64,000 nucleotides of DNA. It comes from Ceriagrion tenellum (taxonomy: Eukaryota; Arthropoda; Insecta; Odonata; Coenagrionidae). The stretch lies in contig OY720637.1 in the NCBI GenBank assembly GCA_963169105.1, positions 27,771,925 through 27,835,924 of the forward strand, read 5' to 3'. The first letter of the stretch is position 1, and every line of letters starts with the position of its first letter. A model generated the notes under the pieces. The model worked only from the letters and a program-made list of their open reading frames with translations, had not been told where the DNA came from and ran no database searches. Shown one piece after another: positions 21,420-33,709 of the stretch. The position numbers and the translations under genes were made by a program.

Positions 21420-21720
21420 AAAGTAAAAATAAAAGAGCAGAAAAAAATATTAAAAACACTACAAGTTACACTCTGTCAAGGGCTTGTAGATAATGAAAAA
21501 ATCTATGCTTGATACAGATAAAGAGGCAGATAAAGATTGCTACAGATAAAGAGGCAAAATCCTTAATATCCTTGGAAATACTGTTCCATAATCGTGCCCC
21601 GACAACAGAAAACGACTTCTGAAAAGTGGTTGTTCTATGTTGGGGGGGGGGGGGGTTGATTATGAAATCAGAAGCCATTCTAGTCGTTAAATTTGACTTT
21701 TCAATTTGTCTGGAAAAAAT
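21420..21720 (-). pseudogene. non-LTR retrotransposon ORF2 C-terminus (family F)
   Basis: On the minus strand TTTFQKSFSVVGARLWNSIS then KDIKDFASLSVAIF matches the closing block of Jockey/CR1-type ORF2 proteins (usual form T--G-RSFSV-G--LWNSLP--I+---SL--FK). The frame ends with YLQALDRV-stop. A 14-base G run at 21642-21655 lies inside the relic and encodes the PPPP stretch. It is too short to assign a clade. Confidence 0.7.
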
Positions 21721-21866
21721 AAATAATTGGGTCGTTCATTTTTGAAGAGACCATACAGGAACGTACCAGGTAAGTATTTTCTTTTGGTTTTGGCCTTCAG
21801 CCATGCAAGGCGGGTGAAATAAGGGGAAATATGTTCATCTTCATTTAGGTTGAAAATAAACCTTAC

Positions 21867-22010
21867 CAGGGTGTCTACTGACCGGGAAAATCGGGGTTTA
21901 TTCGTGAATTTTCAGCACCGGGAAATGTTCATGGATTATTCGTAATTTTCTGGTTTGTGTCGGGAATTTGAACAAATTGTCATTTCAAGACAAAAAATCC
22001 TTATTTAAAA
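21867..22010 (+). mobile_element. single end of a CAGGGTGTC hAT-like element
   Basis: CAGGGTGTCTACTGACCGGG followed by several CCGGGAAA / GGGAATTT motifs is the type of terminus seen at 25664 and 62305. No matching right end (…GACACCCTG) was found within the next 3 kb, so the copy is truncated or split by the inverted-repeat element at 22296. Confidence 0.6.
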
Positions 22011-22295
22011 AAAATAAAATCAACAACGATAACTAACGTATCTGTTATTTGATAACTGTAGGATCTTTTAAGTATCTTATCTAAAAGTATCTTCCCTATA
22101 TGGTATGAGAATGTAATTTTTTTATTTTTACCGTCACGTCTATTGGATTATATACAGAAGATCACATTGCATAAATTTAATCTTAATAAATTTACTTTCG
22201 GTCTTGGATAATGATTCGTCATTATTATTGTGCCTCATATTTCTTCTGTCGGACTCAAGAGCTATATTCCCAACAAAGTAAGCCTACTTCTGGTT

Positions 22296-22843
22296 ACCGT
22301 ATTTTACGGACTATAAGACGCATCTTAATTTTTAAGGAATTTAAAAAATAACATTTTTACCATTTTTATTATTAGACTAGCTGCGCTATTCCGTTTATAA
22401 ATCGGAAATTTAAACAGGTGAGAATTACTCTACTATCAAAAGGTAAAATTCTAACTAAAATATTGTACTGTTACCGATAACAAAAATCACTTTCAATTCA
22501 AGTTCACTGGCACGGTAGACTGCAATGACGCATCATAGGCTGGACAATGTTCTGGGTTTGTGATGGCGGGGCGGGAGGGTGACAGTGTTAGCAAGCTTGT
22601 GAATCCCCGCAACTCAATGTTCGTCGCATCGATGCACTGCTGCTGCCAGTTGAATCCAATGTTGCCAGATGGAGATAGGTTTCCCGCGGCATCGAATAAG
22701 CCTATATGGCCATTTTTAAGACTGGCGGGAATTTTAAATCAAACAAAGGACGTTATTATGTTAATTTTGAGTATAAGACGCACCTGAATTTTGGAGTTAA
22801 TTTTTTAAGAAAAAAGTGCGTCTTATGGTCTGTAAAATACGGT
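22296..22843. mobile_element. MITE with ACCGTATTTTAC-GACTATAAGACGCA termini
   Basis: The left end ACCGTATTTTACGGACTATA and right end TATGGTCTGTAAAATACGGT are inverted repeats of about 27 bp with a few mismatches. An internal fragment GTATAAGACGCACCTGAATTT near 22770 repeats the left subterminal sequence. The middle is GC-richer than the ends and non-coding. I saw no clear target duplication, and the superfamily remains unassigned. Confidence 0.8.
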
Positions 22844-24796
22844 GCCTTCTTAAAACCTATATAAAACTTACATTAAAAAAAACTACATATTTTATTACTT
22901 TAATTGAACAATTTTTTCTTATTTAATTTTTCATAATGATTTAATTACTATATCATTGGGTTGAGGTTCTTCATTCTTACTTGTGGATTTAGCTAGAAGT
23001 ATCCATATTCTACATAAAACTTGGAAAAAAACTTTGTCTCGAATAAAAAACGCAATATTACAACCTGGAATTTTGTATAAATTTTGCCTTGAAAACCATG
23101 AGTTATGCTTGAATTTAATATTTTGACTTTAGTAACACCCAACTTACACTTAAATTTAATAGGCGCTGGAGATTTGTATTGTGCTCTTCAGTAAGATCCT
23201 AAGAAACAAGGCAGCAATAATCAATGTGAGGGTTTGAATAGTGATGGTCCGTAGAGTAGAGCGTCTATAAAACGGCCTACGAAAGGAACCTTCGTGGCTT
23301 ATCCCCCATGGTCGTGCTATCCTTCCCCCCTCCGCACGTATGCCACGCGTCCTGTCACTTTTTGTCGTAATCCGCTGTTGCTCTGCCCGTGCGAGACGCG
23401 GCGAGGCAGACTAGATGCCGTGACTCTTCCACGTCCAAAATAACGTACATTCGAAACGGTGGCCTTACTCGGCGTGGCTCCCTTGGGGAGTGGGAGGGAT
23501 GAGTCCCTGTGTGCGCTCGCTCGCCTCCTCTGCCAGTCCCCGCTGCCGACGACTGTCCGCCCCGATGAATATATGAGCTCCCATGCCTCCGTTAAAACCC
23601 TCACTCCGGGGGACAGCCGCAGGAATCCACAATCTAATCTCGCCTGCGGAATCCGTGGGCTGAATATTGATGTGCTAGGCGGAAGGGTGGGGCGCCTCCT
23701 GCGAGAGGGTGGAGTTGGGCTTGCTGGGAAGGGTCCATCCACATCTGCATCTATATGCGACCCTTTAAGGGCTTCTGATTGGACGTGTGGCAGACATTGT
23801 TAACACTGTAGCATTTTTAGGTGAATATGTGTTAATGTAAGCAAGAAGGTGTGGCGTACCGTGGTGGAAATTATTGATGATTTCACTTATGGTATAATCT
23901 TTTTTTTATAACGGTATTTTTTTGTCAATATTTTGACTGCCAGCGACTCTCTCGACAATTTGAAGCTACTCATATGATAACACTAATGTGGCACGAAATT
24001 TCAAACCCATACTTGGTTGTTAATGATAACGAGTAAACCTATGAGTTATTTTATTCTTAATGAATTCGTTGTAATAATTTAATTAATTCCTACAGAAAAA
24101 TTTTAATTTTATAATTTTTCATACGAAATTACATGTGTATTTAGCCATGGTGGTCTTGTTGTTACGAAAATCGCGGAGGTGAAGAGAATGTTTGGTGCCA
24201 AATATTTCGTTCGTTTGGAAAAGTGAATTTAATTATTTTTTGGAACTTAAACCCTATTACATATACCATTCTCTGACTTACTTTCGATGATTGTAATGGT
24301 CTTAGGGGATTTTCAATCCACCTCTCCTAACCTATTAGTTCTGTTGCCTATTAAGAATGGGCGGTAGAATTTTTGGATGGAGTTGTCAATCCGATTTCTC
24401 ATCTGAAGCAATCTCAGGTTTGTGAATCTGAGTGATATTTAGACTTCACAGATGTCTTCATCGCCCTGGTCCTCTTTTACCCGGAGAGTCTCCCATTCCA
24501 TTTTTTCACTGCCAAATGTCTTTCACCTCGTGACTGGCTTCTCCAGTTAGAAAGATCTTATTTTGGTCTTTATATTTTCTTAATTGATTTTCTCTTTAAT
24601 GTTCCCTAAATACTTTATGCGTATTTTTAGTTTGGTCTTAATAATATAGAGGACATTCGAGGATTAAGTGGATGATACCAAAAAGGTTTAGGATGAATTC
24701 CCGAGATTTTTATGCGCAAAAATCCTTGTCTTATCGATAGCAAAACTCTTATACCTACTGATTTTTTTGAATTCTATTTATTGGAATTCGATTTTT
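22844..24796. other. no recognised feature; GC-rich island 23.3-23.78 kb
   Basis: AT-rich flanks around a GC-rich island with overlapping open frames on both strands. No protein similarity is evident. Confidence 0.4.
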
Positions 24797-25262
24797 CATA
24801 TCATAATTGGTTGTTCAATCCTAAGATTGGTTGATTGCAGCCCTCCACCCTTCCCTATCTAATGCTAGTTCCCTTATCTCCTGATATCTCTTCCTATGTA
24901 CGTCGTATTTATTTGGTCCACGAACATGTTCCTTGGTCTTCCACGGGACTTTTCTCTCTATTTTACCTTCATTTATGTTCTTCACTAACCCATTGTCTCT
25001 CAGGGTGTGTTCTTCTTCTGCTCTTCTGTAAACTTTATCTTTACTTATTTATCCGTCCATTTTATCTTCAGCATCCTCCTCCAGTACCAGGTTGCAAAGG
25101 CTTCTTGTCTTTTTTTGGTCAGCTTTTTCAATAGTCCATGCTTCTGATCCGTATAGTGCCACGCTCCTCACGAATGTTTTCATATACTGTTCCTTTGTAT
25201 GTAATCCTAGATTATTCATATTTCTAGTGCTTATTGTCGTCCAGTTTTGCATCGCTACCGTA
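24797..25262 (-). pseudogene. non-LTR retrotransposon 3' end (family B), best copy
   Basis: The minus strand reads KTFVRSVALYGSEAWTIEKA, then a frameshift, FATWYWRRMLKIKWTDK, and near the end KYDVHRKRYQEIRELALDRE then GWRAAINQS. ALYGSE-WT, WYWRRML-I-WT and EGWR-A--Q are the hallmark blocks of RTE-like ORF C-termini. The element terminates at ACAACCAATTATGATA near 24797. Indels after the first 65 codons kill it. Confidence 0.88.
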
Positions 25263-25663
25263 GTATATAAACGTTTATTCTTCCACTTTTATGTTTCATG
25301 GAAGTGCTGTGTCTAGAAGTCCGTTGCCATGACATAGACTTGGTTGACGGGAGCCTGATTCTTATCCGGCCTTTTGCCCGAATGCCCCCCCCTCCTCACC
25401 TTCCCTTCCCGGTTCCCAAACGATTAATGGTGCGACCCATTCCTTTCGTGCGCCTTTGCCGTTTTTACTGTTTCCAATCCAAAAACGACACGAATCCATC
25501 TGTAATTTAAATTGGTGAGTAAATTAGGTATGTTAACGAGTTTCGAAGGACCAGAGACATTTAACCACAAAGAACAAATATATTTAACATAGAAATCACT
25601 TTGATACAATATACAAAAATAAATAAAAGAAATATCACACTTGGAAATGTGAAAACTTATCGA
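25263..25663. other. no recognised feature
   Basis: Spacer between the family B relic and a hAT-like element; nothing recognised. Confidence 0.4.
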
Positions 25664-26380
25664 CAGGGTGTCCAGCACTCTGGAAAACCGGGAAGACTGG
25701 GAAAACTCAGGAAACTTTATTTTCACTGGAAATATCAGGGAAATCTCAGGGAAATATTGAATTGACTCTGGAATTTTCTGTGGTTTCGATATATTAAACA
25801 GCAGCGGAAGCAATGTGCCCTTTTCGGCAAGTCGCTAAGTCAAGTTTCCTTTGCGTTGTCGCATTTTGCATTCCTGTAATCACCGAAAGCAGGTGCAAAG
25901 TTTTCTATGCAGGTACATTTTGTTCTTATTGGTCATAGTCTGTAAATCAGTGGCGTAAAGAACGTGCCTTTATGGGCAAGTTGCGATGTCAAATGTCCCT
26001 TTCGTTGTCGCATTTAGCAAAATAAGGAAAAAAAGTCAATTCCTTCAGCTTTTTAAGTTGTTGATCATTTTATATCAATGCCATTCATAGCAAAGTCTGG
26101 CTGTAATATAAGCTTGTTCCCGAGCACCAGCATGACAATGTTTAAATTTAAGAAAGGGTGGGGATGTGATTTTCTCTCAAACTATTTCAAAGTTTTGTGT
26201 TTCTTCCAAATATGCAAATTTAAAAATTATCCATACGTTTAATCACCCAAAGAACATACCGAACATTCTCTTATAATTAACGAGCAAAAAATCACTATTT
26301 CCTCTGGAAAAATAAAAATTATGTGTGGAAAACCTGGAAATCTCGGGGAATTTTCAAATGCCCAGCTGCTGGACACCCTG
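25664..26380 (+). mobile_element. CAGGGTGTCCAGCA inverted-repeat element, copy 1
   Basis: Termini are CAGGGTGTCCAGCACTCTGG and AGCTGCTGGACACCCTG. ATCGA flanks both sides (25659-25663 and 26381-26385), suggesting a 5-bp target duplication rather than the 8 bp of ordinary hAT elements. The subterminal regions are full of GGGAAA and TCAGGGAAAT motifs. Two diverged 45-bp direct repeats (GGCAAGT-GC-A-GTCAA … CGTTGTCGCATTT) lie near 25826 and 25976. A second copy at 62305-63010 is similar over its whole length. No transposase is encoded. Confidence 0.85.
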
Positions 26381-27187
26381 ATCGAGTCCAGTCCGATGAT
26401 TTCTGCTGGCCGGGATCGTTCACAGCACGTAGGGGAGATTAAATCGCACACACACGCACACACTATAGGTTTCGGTGGCCACGAGCGGCTGCGATGACTG
26501 CTGCTTACAGACAGACAAGATTTTTCGTCTGAAAACATTACAATTTGACCTGCGCCCCCCCCCTCCAGTGGTAGTTATTCGAACTCCCAAAACACATGAA
26601 ATACGAAACATAAATCGCCTTTCTTGTTTTACTTTCTGATTACTTTGTGTATTTCAACTTTCTCTGTGTAAATTGGCATCATTTACGTGATCAGTCTTTA
26701 TTTCTATATTTCCGTAAATCTTATGCTACATCATGTTAACTGTGATTTAAAAAAGAAATAATTTATGAAACTGTCGAAGCGCAGTCCTAAGGAAAGTGTT
26801 TTGCGTGGATTAAAGAAGTATGAATTATTTCACCGTCCTTTAATTACCTCTTTTCCTTAATAAGCGTTTTGACGCGCGATAGAATTAGCCCCTAGTAAAT
26901 ATTTTTACAATATCTCATACGCTGTTTAAGGAAAGAAGCCTGTCACTTTAATTCTACATAGTAGCTGTTCGCCAGTCATGGAGGGTCTAATTACATGTTT
27001 GCTTTTGGCCTTCGGTATTTTTTTCAAAGGGGTGTGATAATTGCCTATGTTAATTTTTAATTGCTCTAATGGTATCGCTATATTTTGACATGTGATGCCG
27101 TGATTATATAGTTCTATGTAAAGAGTTTAATGGTTTTTTTGTGCTTCATCCTTGTTGGTGTCAAAGTACTGACCTTCTTTCGTTTTT
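26381..27187. other. no recognised feature
   Basis: Contains a short (CA)n tract at about 26448-26463 and a C run near 26556. Otherwise AT-rich and unrecognised. Confidence 0.4.
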
Positions 27188-27990
27188 TCAGGTATGTTGG
27201 CTGCTGAATTCCACTCCACGAGTGTACCGTGATTTAAGAAGTTGGTGTTTTGTGAGTAAAAACTGTTCATTAATTTTGTAATCGCCATTGAAGACATAAG
27301 CCCACGGTGTAGTTGGCTTATGGGTGCCTTTTGTGATGACTCCGGTTATCATATCGCCTCTATGACCTTTAACCAGCTCATTAATTATTCCTGACGTCAA
27401 AGCCATTTTTGCCCAGTTGTAATTAAGTGTGTGATCATGTTTTTCAATTATTTCTGGAAACCGGCCGGTAACATTAATATGTCGTTGCGAGCTCCTGCTA
27501 AAATTCAGTCGTGATGACGGTAGGCCAGTCAAGCACAGTAATACCATTCCTGTGTGATTTGATGTCTTTCTGGATAGCACTACAATGCTTTACCCACAAT
27601 ATAGCCCTCTTCGATTAGCCCCTTAAAAATGTTGGGGTCAAGTTGCTGAGAAATTAATTTGAATGCCTTTTTTGTGTCTTCGTGTGACACTGTAACTCAT
27701 GTGATTCCTATTGGGCTGTCACTAATTAGTCTTCCTTTCATTTGGTGCGTACCTTGGGCGAATCTCTTTCTACGACCAGTAGTGACCCAAGCGCGTTGTT
27801 CTGTCTCAAATTTTTAATCCGGCGGGAAGTTAAATTGTTAAATACCTAATGGATTGGCCTCGGAACTTCTTTTATATCGTCTATTCTTCAAGTATTTCTT
27901 GCATATTTTCATTCCCCATGTCAAACTGCTGATATGTTCCGTCTATGGCCGTAAGTACATGTAACGGCTCTCGGGGGATTCCTGAGCGAA
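27188..27990 (-). pseudogene. decayed coding relic of unknown family
   Basis: A minus-strand frame stays open from 27580 to 27188 and includes INVTGRFPEIIEKHDHTLNY, WAKMALTSGIINELVKGHRG and TPWAYVFNGDYKINEQFLLT. Upstream, in other frames, GRRKRFAQGTHQMKGRLISD and SHEDTKKAFKLISQQLDPN and EEGYIVGKA read like protein rather than noise. I do not recognise the family. The mixed charge, several frame changes and absence of splice signals suggest an old transposon or retroelement ORF (gag-like proteins are one possibility), not a host gene. Confidence 0.4.
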
Positions 27991-28129
27991 ACCATTGACA
28001 TTCTTTCTGATCACCTTGCGTCAAACATTAGATAACCTTTCGGAGTTAAAAAAATATTTTTTTAAAATTACCTCGTCATAAGCTTGGGAAGACTTCCCTT
28101 CCTTACTCAAGGCGTCTTAATGAGAAAAT

Positions 28130-28370
28130 TGAACCCTTAGGGTTATTAAGTTAAAACAATATCTGTTATCAAAGGGGACAGCTACCTACTCGTTGAAAGT
28201 TGACTTAAGTTGACGTGGACCCTTATTTTTCAATATCTTAACGAAAAAAGTTTATTTGCCTAAAAAAAACTGACCTTTCCTTTATTTTACCAGCCTGTCA
28301 GCTTTCTTTCTATTCAGTTGTTTGATTAAATTATTTCTCGATATTTATTTTGCAAACTATTGGCCGTTAT
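28130..28370 (+). repeat. dispersed repeat R1, copy 1
   Basis: Shares TTATCAAAGGGGACAGC, AAGTTGACGTGGACCCTTAT, GCCTGTCAGCTTTC-TTCTAT and TTTGATTAAATTATTTCTCG in order with 32320-32565. No termini or coding capacity were defined. Confidence 0.75.
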
Positions 28371-29020
28371 TGGTATCTACAATTTTCTATCTAGTAAAGA
28401 AAACATCAACCTTCGTTTCAAAATTTATCTGGATTCTGTGCAAAATCGAGAATGACTTCTGTGAGTCTTCTTCTCCGGATTCTTGTCCGGTGTCTCCGGA
28501 AGCTTGTGGACAGTAGGTGCTCGTCTTTTTGTTGTGATCTGTCGACTCAATTCCTGTCAACTTCTTGCTTAACGTTGCCTTCACCAGACATATTTTCCGA
28601 CATCAAGGCCGACTAAATGAGTCAGTGCCGTAGAAAATTTTCAGTAAATCACTGAAAATGCCCTTAATTATAAAAACAAAATCATAAGTTATTAATAATC
28701 CCAACTCATCTTCAGTGATAATACAAACCTCCTAATTTGCCAATACACCCATCGAAAACTTTGGCCGTGTTCCTACCAACTTAAAAGCGTGCTAGCTGTA
28801 CTTAATTTTTCCCAGACTCTTGAGTTTAGGTCACCATTTCAACCTAAGGATCGATTTTATGACCACGTAATGGCTAGTTAGAGGAAAGGCTTATTAGTCG
28901 GGCGCACCCGTATCAGTTATCTAATTCATAATTGCGACATATTTGGATTGACCTGAGAACTTCGTGAGGGCTCATATGTTAATGCATATTAATTAGGCTG
29001 GCAAACTTTAGTGGAAAAAC
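28371..29020. other. no recognised feature
   Basis: AT-rich DNA with short frames that look random. A small local repeat of TCTCCGGA/TCTTGTCCGG lies near 28470-28500. Confidence 0.4.
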
Positions 29021-29108
29021 TATTGTTATTTACTGCCTGAGCTATTATTATTTACGACCTGAGCTATTACTATTTACTGTCCGAGATATTATTATTTACG
29101 ATCTGAGT
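29021..29108. repeat. 22-bp minisatellite, four units
   Basis: Four consecutive variants of TATTATTATTTACGACCTGA plus two bases, starting at 29021, 29043, 29065 and 29087. Confidence 0.85.
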
Positions 29109-30313
29109 AATTTGCATTTGCTGGTAAAATTTCATTTCTAGGCGTTTTCCTATGATATGTCTCGGCGTTGACTGCCTTCACCTATTTTTTCGACGACTTT
29201 TCGTCCACGTATGCTTACAAACGCTAGTTATCCCAGCCCTGGATTGTTTTTAATTTAGTACGTGTTAGGGGGAAAAGGAGTAGCCCGTGTAACTGTTTCT
29301 TCTCCCAGTGTCTTGTAGTAGTTATAAAATGTCGATTACGGATACAGTAGATCGATTATCCGTGCTAATGAAGGGGGAAGCCTAAACGAATAGTCGAAAG
29401 CGACGGATCCGTCGATCACGTTCAAATGTGTGGTAGTTGTGGCCTTGGTTCAAGCGCCATGCTTTCTCAAACTCTTTAGCGCATATTGTGGCGAAGTCAG
29501 GCATTCGTGCATTCCAGTCATTTCTCCTATACATTTCGCCACCTAAAATTAGTGTCTATTGCTTACATGCAGTAAATATGCTCTGTCGATTTGTGGAACA
29601 TTCTGAGGTGAGCCTTATTTTCAGACGCGCAATGCGTTCCGTTTTTATTCAATCCCTTACACTCTGAGGGGGTTATACCTGCATTGGAACACGGACTAAA
29701 TCCCTTTTCGATCACATTATTCTCCTCCTGGCGCCAAAAATTCCAGTCATCCCCCCTCTTCCTGACATTCTTCCCTGCATCGCATTATTTTGAACATGTC
29801 GTTGCCTTCCCGAGTAGTAATCTCTCCGTTCTCCTTCAATAGCGCAAGTTTCATCGTCCGCTAATGAGATCCGTCCTCGTTCGTTCGTTGACCTCGTGTC
29901 TCCATTCCCCGGCGCAATTTCGACGCCGTCATCCACGTCCCTCTTGATTCCGAAAGCAAAAGTGAATGACGTGGTGTGTTCCGGGCGCCGCCGCTCTCGT
30001 GTCTGCATCGAGACTGGTACATGGGCGAGGGTGGGAGGGTGAGAATAGGGAGAAGAGGGGAGGGCTTTGTGGGTGGACGAGAGGGGCGGGGGATGGTGGC
30101 GAATGCAAATCGCTAGTCGCCCTCGTGTGTGGGCGCGCATTGAGCCGCATGTTGCTCATTGAGCGCCGGGACTGGCGTTGCACAAGGAGGTTCGTTCCGT
30201 CGTGGCTTACTTTGGTACTATTGGTGGCGTTACCACTTAAATCAGCTACTTTTCCTCTGTTAGACCCCTCTTAGAATACGCTGCATAGTGTTTGGAATCT
30301 ACATGAGGTAGGC
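29109..30313. other. no recognised gene; GC-rich island 29.7-30.2 kb
   Basis: The GC-rich part has overlapping frames on both strands and no recognisable domain. It could be an unmethylated regulatory island, but nothing in the sequence proves it. Confidence 0.35.
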
Positions 30314-30880
30314 TTAAGGTAGTATGAGCTGGATAGTTCCCTAGTCTCAATAGAGACCATATTCGAATTATACGTTTTAATTTCACCAGCTGTAGGACAC
30401 ATCAATTAAATATTGCGTTATTAATGGTGCAATAATATAGTTTTATACGACAGAAATTGTTAGTAGTTAAATAAAAATATCTGAATAAGTTTTTAACTTG
30501 ATAAATTTTTTTCACGCGGTACGTTTGAAACTCCATCAAAACGGAAGGTTTCCTGTGATCTCGAAGAATTTACTGCGGTCACTGTATGATTAATTGTCAA
30601 ATATAGTTGAGAAAACACAAAAACTACGTACTATTGATTTTTTGACGAGATCTAGGTGTTGGAAATTCCTCATTTTTTAAAAATAAGGTCTCTCTGGAGT
30701 GCATACACATACCATTTACCAAATATAAGGGATGGTATGTTTTGGCAAATATCTCGGAAAGTAATGTGGTAAGGGGTTGAATATTTGGTATCAATGGAAG
30801 GGTGATATGTTTTTCTTTAAAAAGAGAGCAAATTCATTGATTTATAGGTAAAATGATATTTCGCTCAAACTACCTTCTAA
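30314..30880 (-). mobile_element. TTAA-flanked MITE, family T1 copy 2
   Basis: Starts TTAA-GGTAGTATGAGCT at 30314 and ends CGCTCAAACTACC near 30874, in reverse orientation relative to copies 1 and 3. The right-hand TTAA has mutated (TTCTAA). Internal blocks such as AAACTCCATCAAAACGGAAG and GTGGTAAGGGGTTGAATATT match the copy at 49.3 kb. Confidence 0.88.
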
Positions 30881-30884
30881 ACAC

Positions 30885-31260
30885 AGTTAAAACGCGTGCG
30901 GAGAAATTAGCAAGATACGACAAAGACCGTTATGATACTCTCGTTAGTGCAACTGACCTCTTGCAAAAACTTGGTTGGAAATCGCTTTCAGAGTGTTGAT
31001 TAACACTTAGAATCAATCTTTTATGTAAACTCAAAACCGATTTATTTTCAGTATAAGTTTTCAATATCTTACGTACTCCAACACATTACGGTAGATCAGA
31101 TCATAAGAATAAAATAAGAGAAATTGATTGTAGAACAGAAAGATTTTAATGTCGTTTTTCCCACGGTAGATAAAAGGTCATAATGGCTGCGTTAAGACTT
31201 CGAAGTAGATTAGTTGGAAGGTAGTGTAGCTGATTAATTCGTATACTCCCTAATGCATGT
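30885..31260 (+). pseudogene. old family D-like retrotransposon fragment
   Basis: Blocks KLARYDKDRYDTLVSATDLL, QKLGWKSLSEC and RSDHKNKIREIDCRTER follow the order of the RT C-terminus seen at 46838-47458 (VRFVKNCYK, LRWEPL, DKIREIHCRTDR). Every block has diverged and stops are frequent, so this is older than the other copies or from a related family. Confidence 0.75.
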
Positions 31261-31320
31261 TTATAAATCTGCCGAGTAGTGCTAACACCTTGTTTTGCAT
31301 GTTCCCTCAATGACTCTTAT

Positions 31321-31375
31321 TATATACATATATATATATATATATCCACTTGGCGAAAAACACTTGTAGTGCACA
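31321..31375. repeat. AT-rich microsatellite, left side of inverted-repeat element
   Basis: A short (TA)n tract (31321-31345) followed by 30 bases of unique sequence. It mirrors the much longer TA tract on the other side of the element at 31376-31958. Confidence 0.7.
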
Positions 31376-32046
<671 letters not shown>

Positions 32047-32139
32047 TGACATTATACATTAATTTAGTGGTTTCTGTAGCATTTGTAGCATGCCTATTAT
32101 GTGGTGCATGCTGGTGAAAGTAATTTTCTTCACTGTAGT

Positions 32140-32213
32140 TCATGTTGGTGATCAATCACCCCCTGCCTAACACCCATATGGTGACTAGCAAGGTAATAAG
32201 TAGAAGTAGAAGG
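32140..32213 (+). repeat. family D 3'-UTR scrap
   Basis: TCACCCCCTGCCTAACACCC, the ATGGTGACT region and the terminal AAGTAGAAGTAGAAGG resemble the last bases of family D copies (AACTCCCCCTGCCACACGCC … GTAGATGTAGA). No coding part remains. Confidence 0.5.
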
Positions 32214-32319
32214 CTTGGAGTAAATGTTTGCAGAGTCGGATAGAACAATCTCCAACACATTATTATTGAGTAATATGCCGGTAGATGTAGGTTTAAATGG
32301 TGAAAATCCTCAAAATTTT

Positions 32320-32565
32320 CGCTTTAACCCTTACGGCTGTTTAGTTGAAATGATATCCGTTATCAAAGCGGACAGCAACCTTCCGTTTGGATGTTGACCC
32401 AAGTTGACATGGACCCTTATTTTCCAATATACATGCGAAAAGGTGTATTTGACTTGAAAAAATACGGGCCTTTTCTTTAACTTGATCTGCCTGTCAGCTT
32501 TAATTCTATCCAGTCGTTTGATTTAATTATTTCTCGAGGTTCATTTATCAAAATATTGGCCCACA
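32320..32565 (+). repeat. dispersed repeat R1, copy 2
   Basis: Second copy of the sequence at 28130-28370, same orientation, roughly three quarters identical by eye over 240 bp with small indels. It continues TTTGATTTAATTATTTCTCG at the right side. Confidence 0.75.
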
Positions 32566-32625
32566 AAATCCTCAGGATTTTTACCATGGACCATTCCCAG
32601 TACCAGTACAGATGGAGGGCCCTCT

Positions 32626-32808
32626 TTACATTATAATGTTCTTTATATCAGCATAAGTCGTACCATTTACCATCCCGTCCATAGAACCTATTTTCTTTCT
32701 TCTCAATTCCCGTTTGTCCACGATCCTGCCCTGTATCACGGCCTTAAGCAACCCTTCGCCCCTCGTGACCTCTTCAACCCTTTTACAGAAAAGATGGGTG
32801 ACTTTCAT
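32626..32808 (-). pseudogene. family A-like RT C-terminal fragment
   Basis: Minus-strand frame reads RVEEVTRGEGLLKAVIQGRI, then ELRRKKIGSMDGMVNGTTYA, matching GEGLLKSVIEGR and RKRIGFMDRMKKGRSYA of the copy at 385-994. Flanks are unrelated, so only about 60 codons survive. Confidence 0.82.
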
Positions 32809-32813
32809 CTAAG

Positions 32814-33709
32814 CTTTCATATTTCATGTGCAGAGGCACTATAGGAGAGCGCGGCTTAGTGGTTACCTCCGAGAATTCAAATTGTTTCCTGTTGACCTGA
32901 AGTTCTCTCTGTGCTCGCCTTTATGAATATATTCGGTATCACGTATGCAAGCGATGTGTGAACATATTCAAGCAAGCGTTCTTTGTGTCCTGACCATTGA
33001 GATAATTTTGGTCAATAGTATTCCCGCTCTCTGGAAATAGATAAATTTAATACATGATGCAATCGGAAGTCATAATGCCTTAATGTCTGGTGAATATGTA
33101 GGACTAGGTTGGTAGCCACTAAATAGTATCTGGCTCGCCCCAATAATGTGTACATGTACGTTTTCTTAGTAAGACAACCGATGTGGATATGCTACCCCAC
33201 TGTATCGCTCACGTCAAATAACCAAAGGTTTGGTGCACTTATCGCAAAATCTCGGTTGACCCTAAAACTCGCACTAAAGCCATCATTATCTTGTTTGTCA
33301 CTGTTAACCAAGCAATGAAGACAAAGCCCCAGGTTATCAGCAGTGGCAGCCGCTATCTACATTAATATTGTTTTGCTACAGTCCTACTCTCCCTCACTTT
33401 TATTCAATTGATTCCTTCCTTTATGATGCCATAGTTTGGGAACCCTCGTAACGTTAAAGATGTACTATACTGTTCCTCTTCCCTGCTAAATGGTGTTGGC
33501 AAAAGTGTGAAGCGGATGCTACAAATAACTTCCAACTTCATCGTGACGTAGGACCTCTTGTGGGGAAAACTCATTTTACGCAGCGGTGCTTCATTGAAGG
33601 CCCTATATAGACCTATTAAGTAGGTTTCATCAATGGGTCCCTAGTCATAATGGGTCATAAGGAAAGAGTGACATTATTTGTTGATGGTTATTCGCGTTTT
33701 CTACCGGGT
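32814..33709. other. no recognised feature
   Basis: No repeat copy or gene recognised in about 0.9 kb. Confidence 0.4.

Noticed and set aside
29021..29108. CRISPR-like repeat
   Set aside because: Units are contiguous without spacers; it is a minisatellite in eukaryotic DNA.
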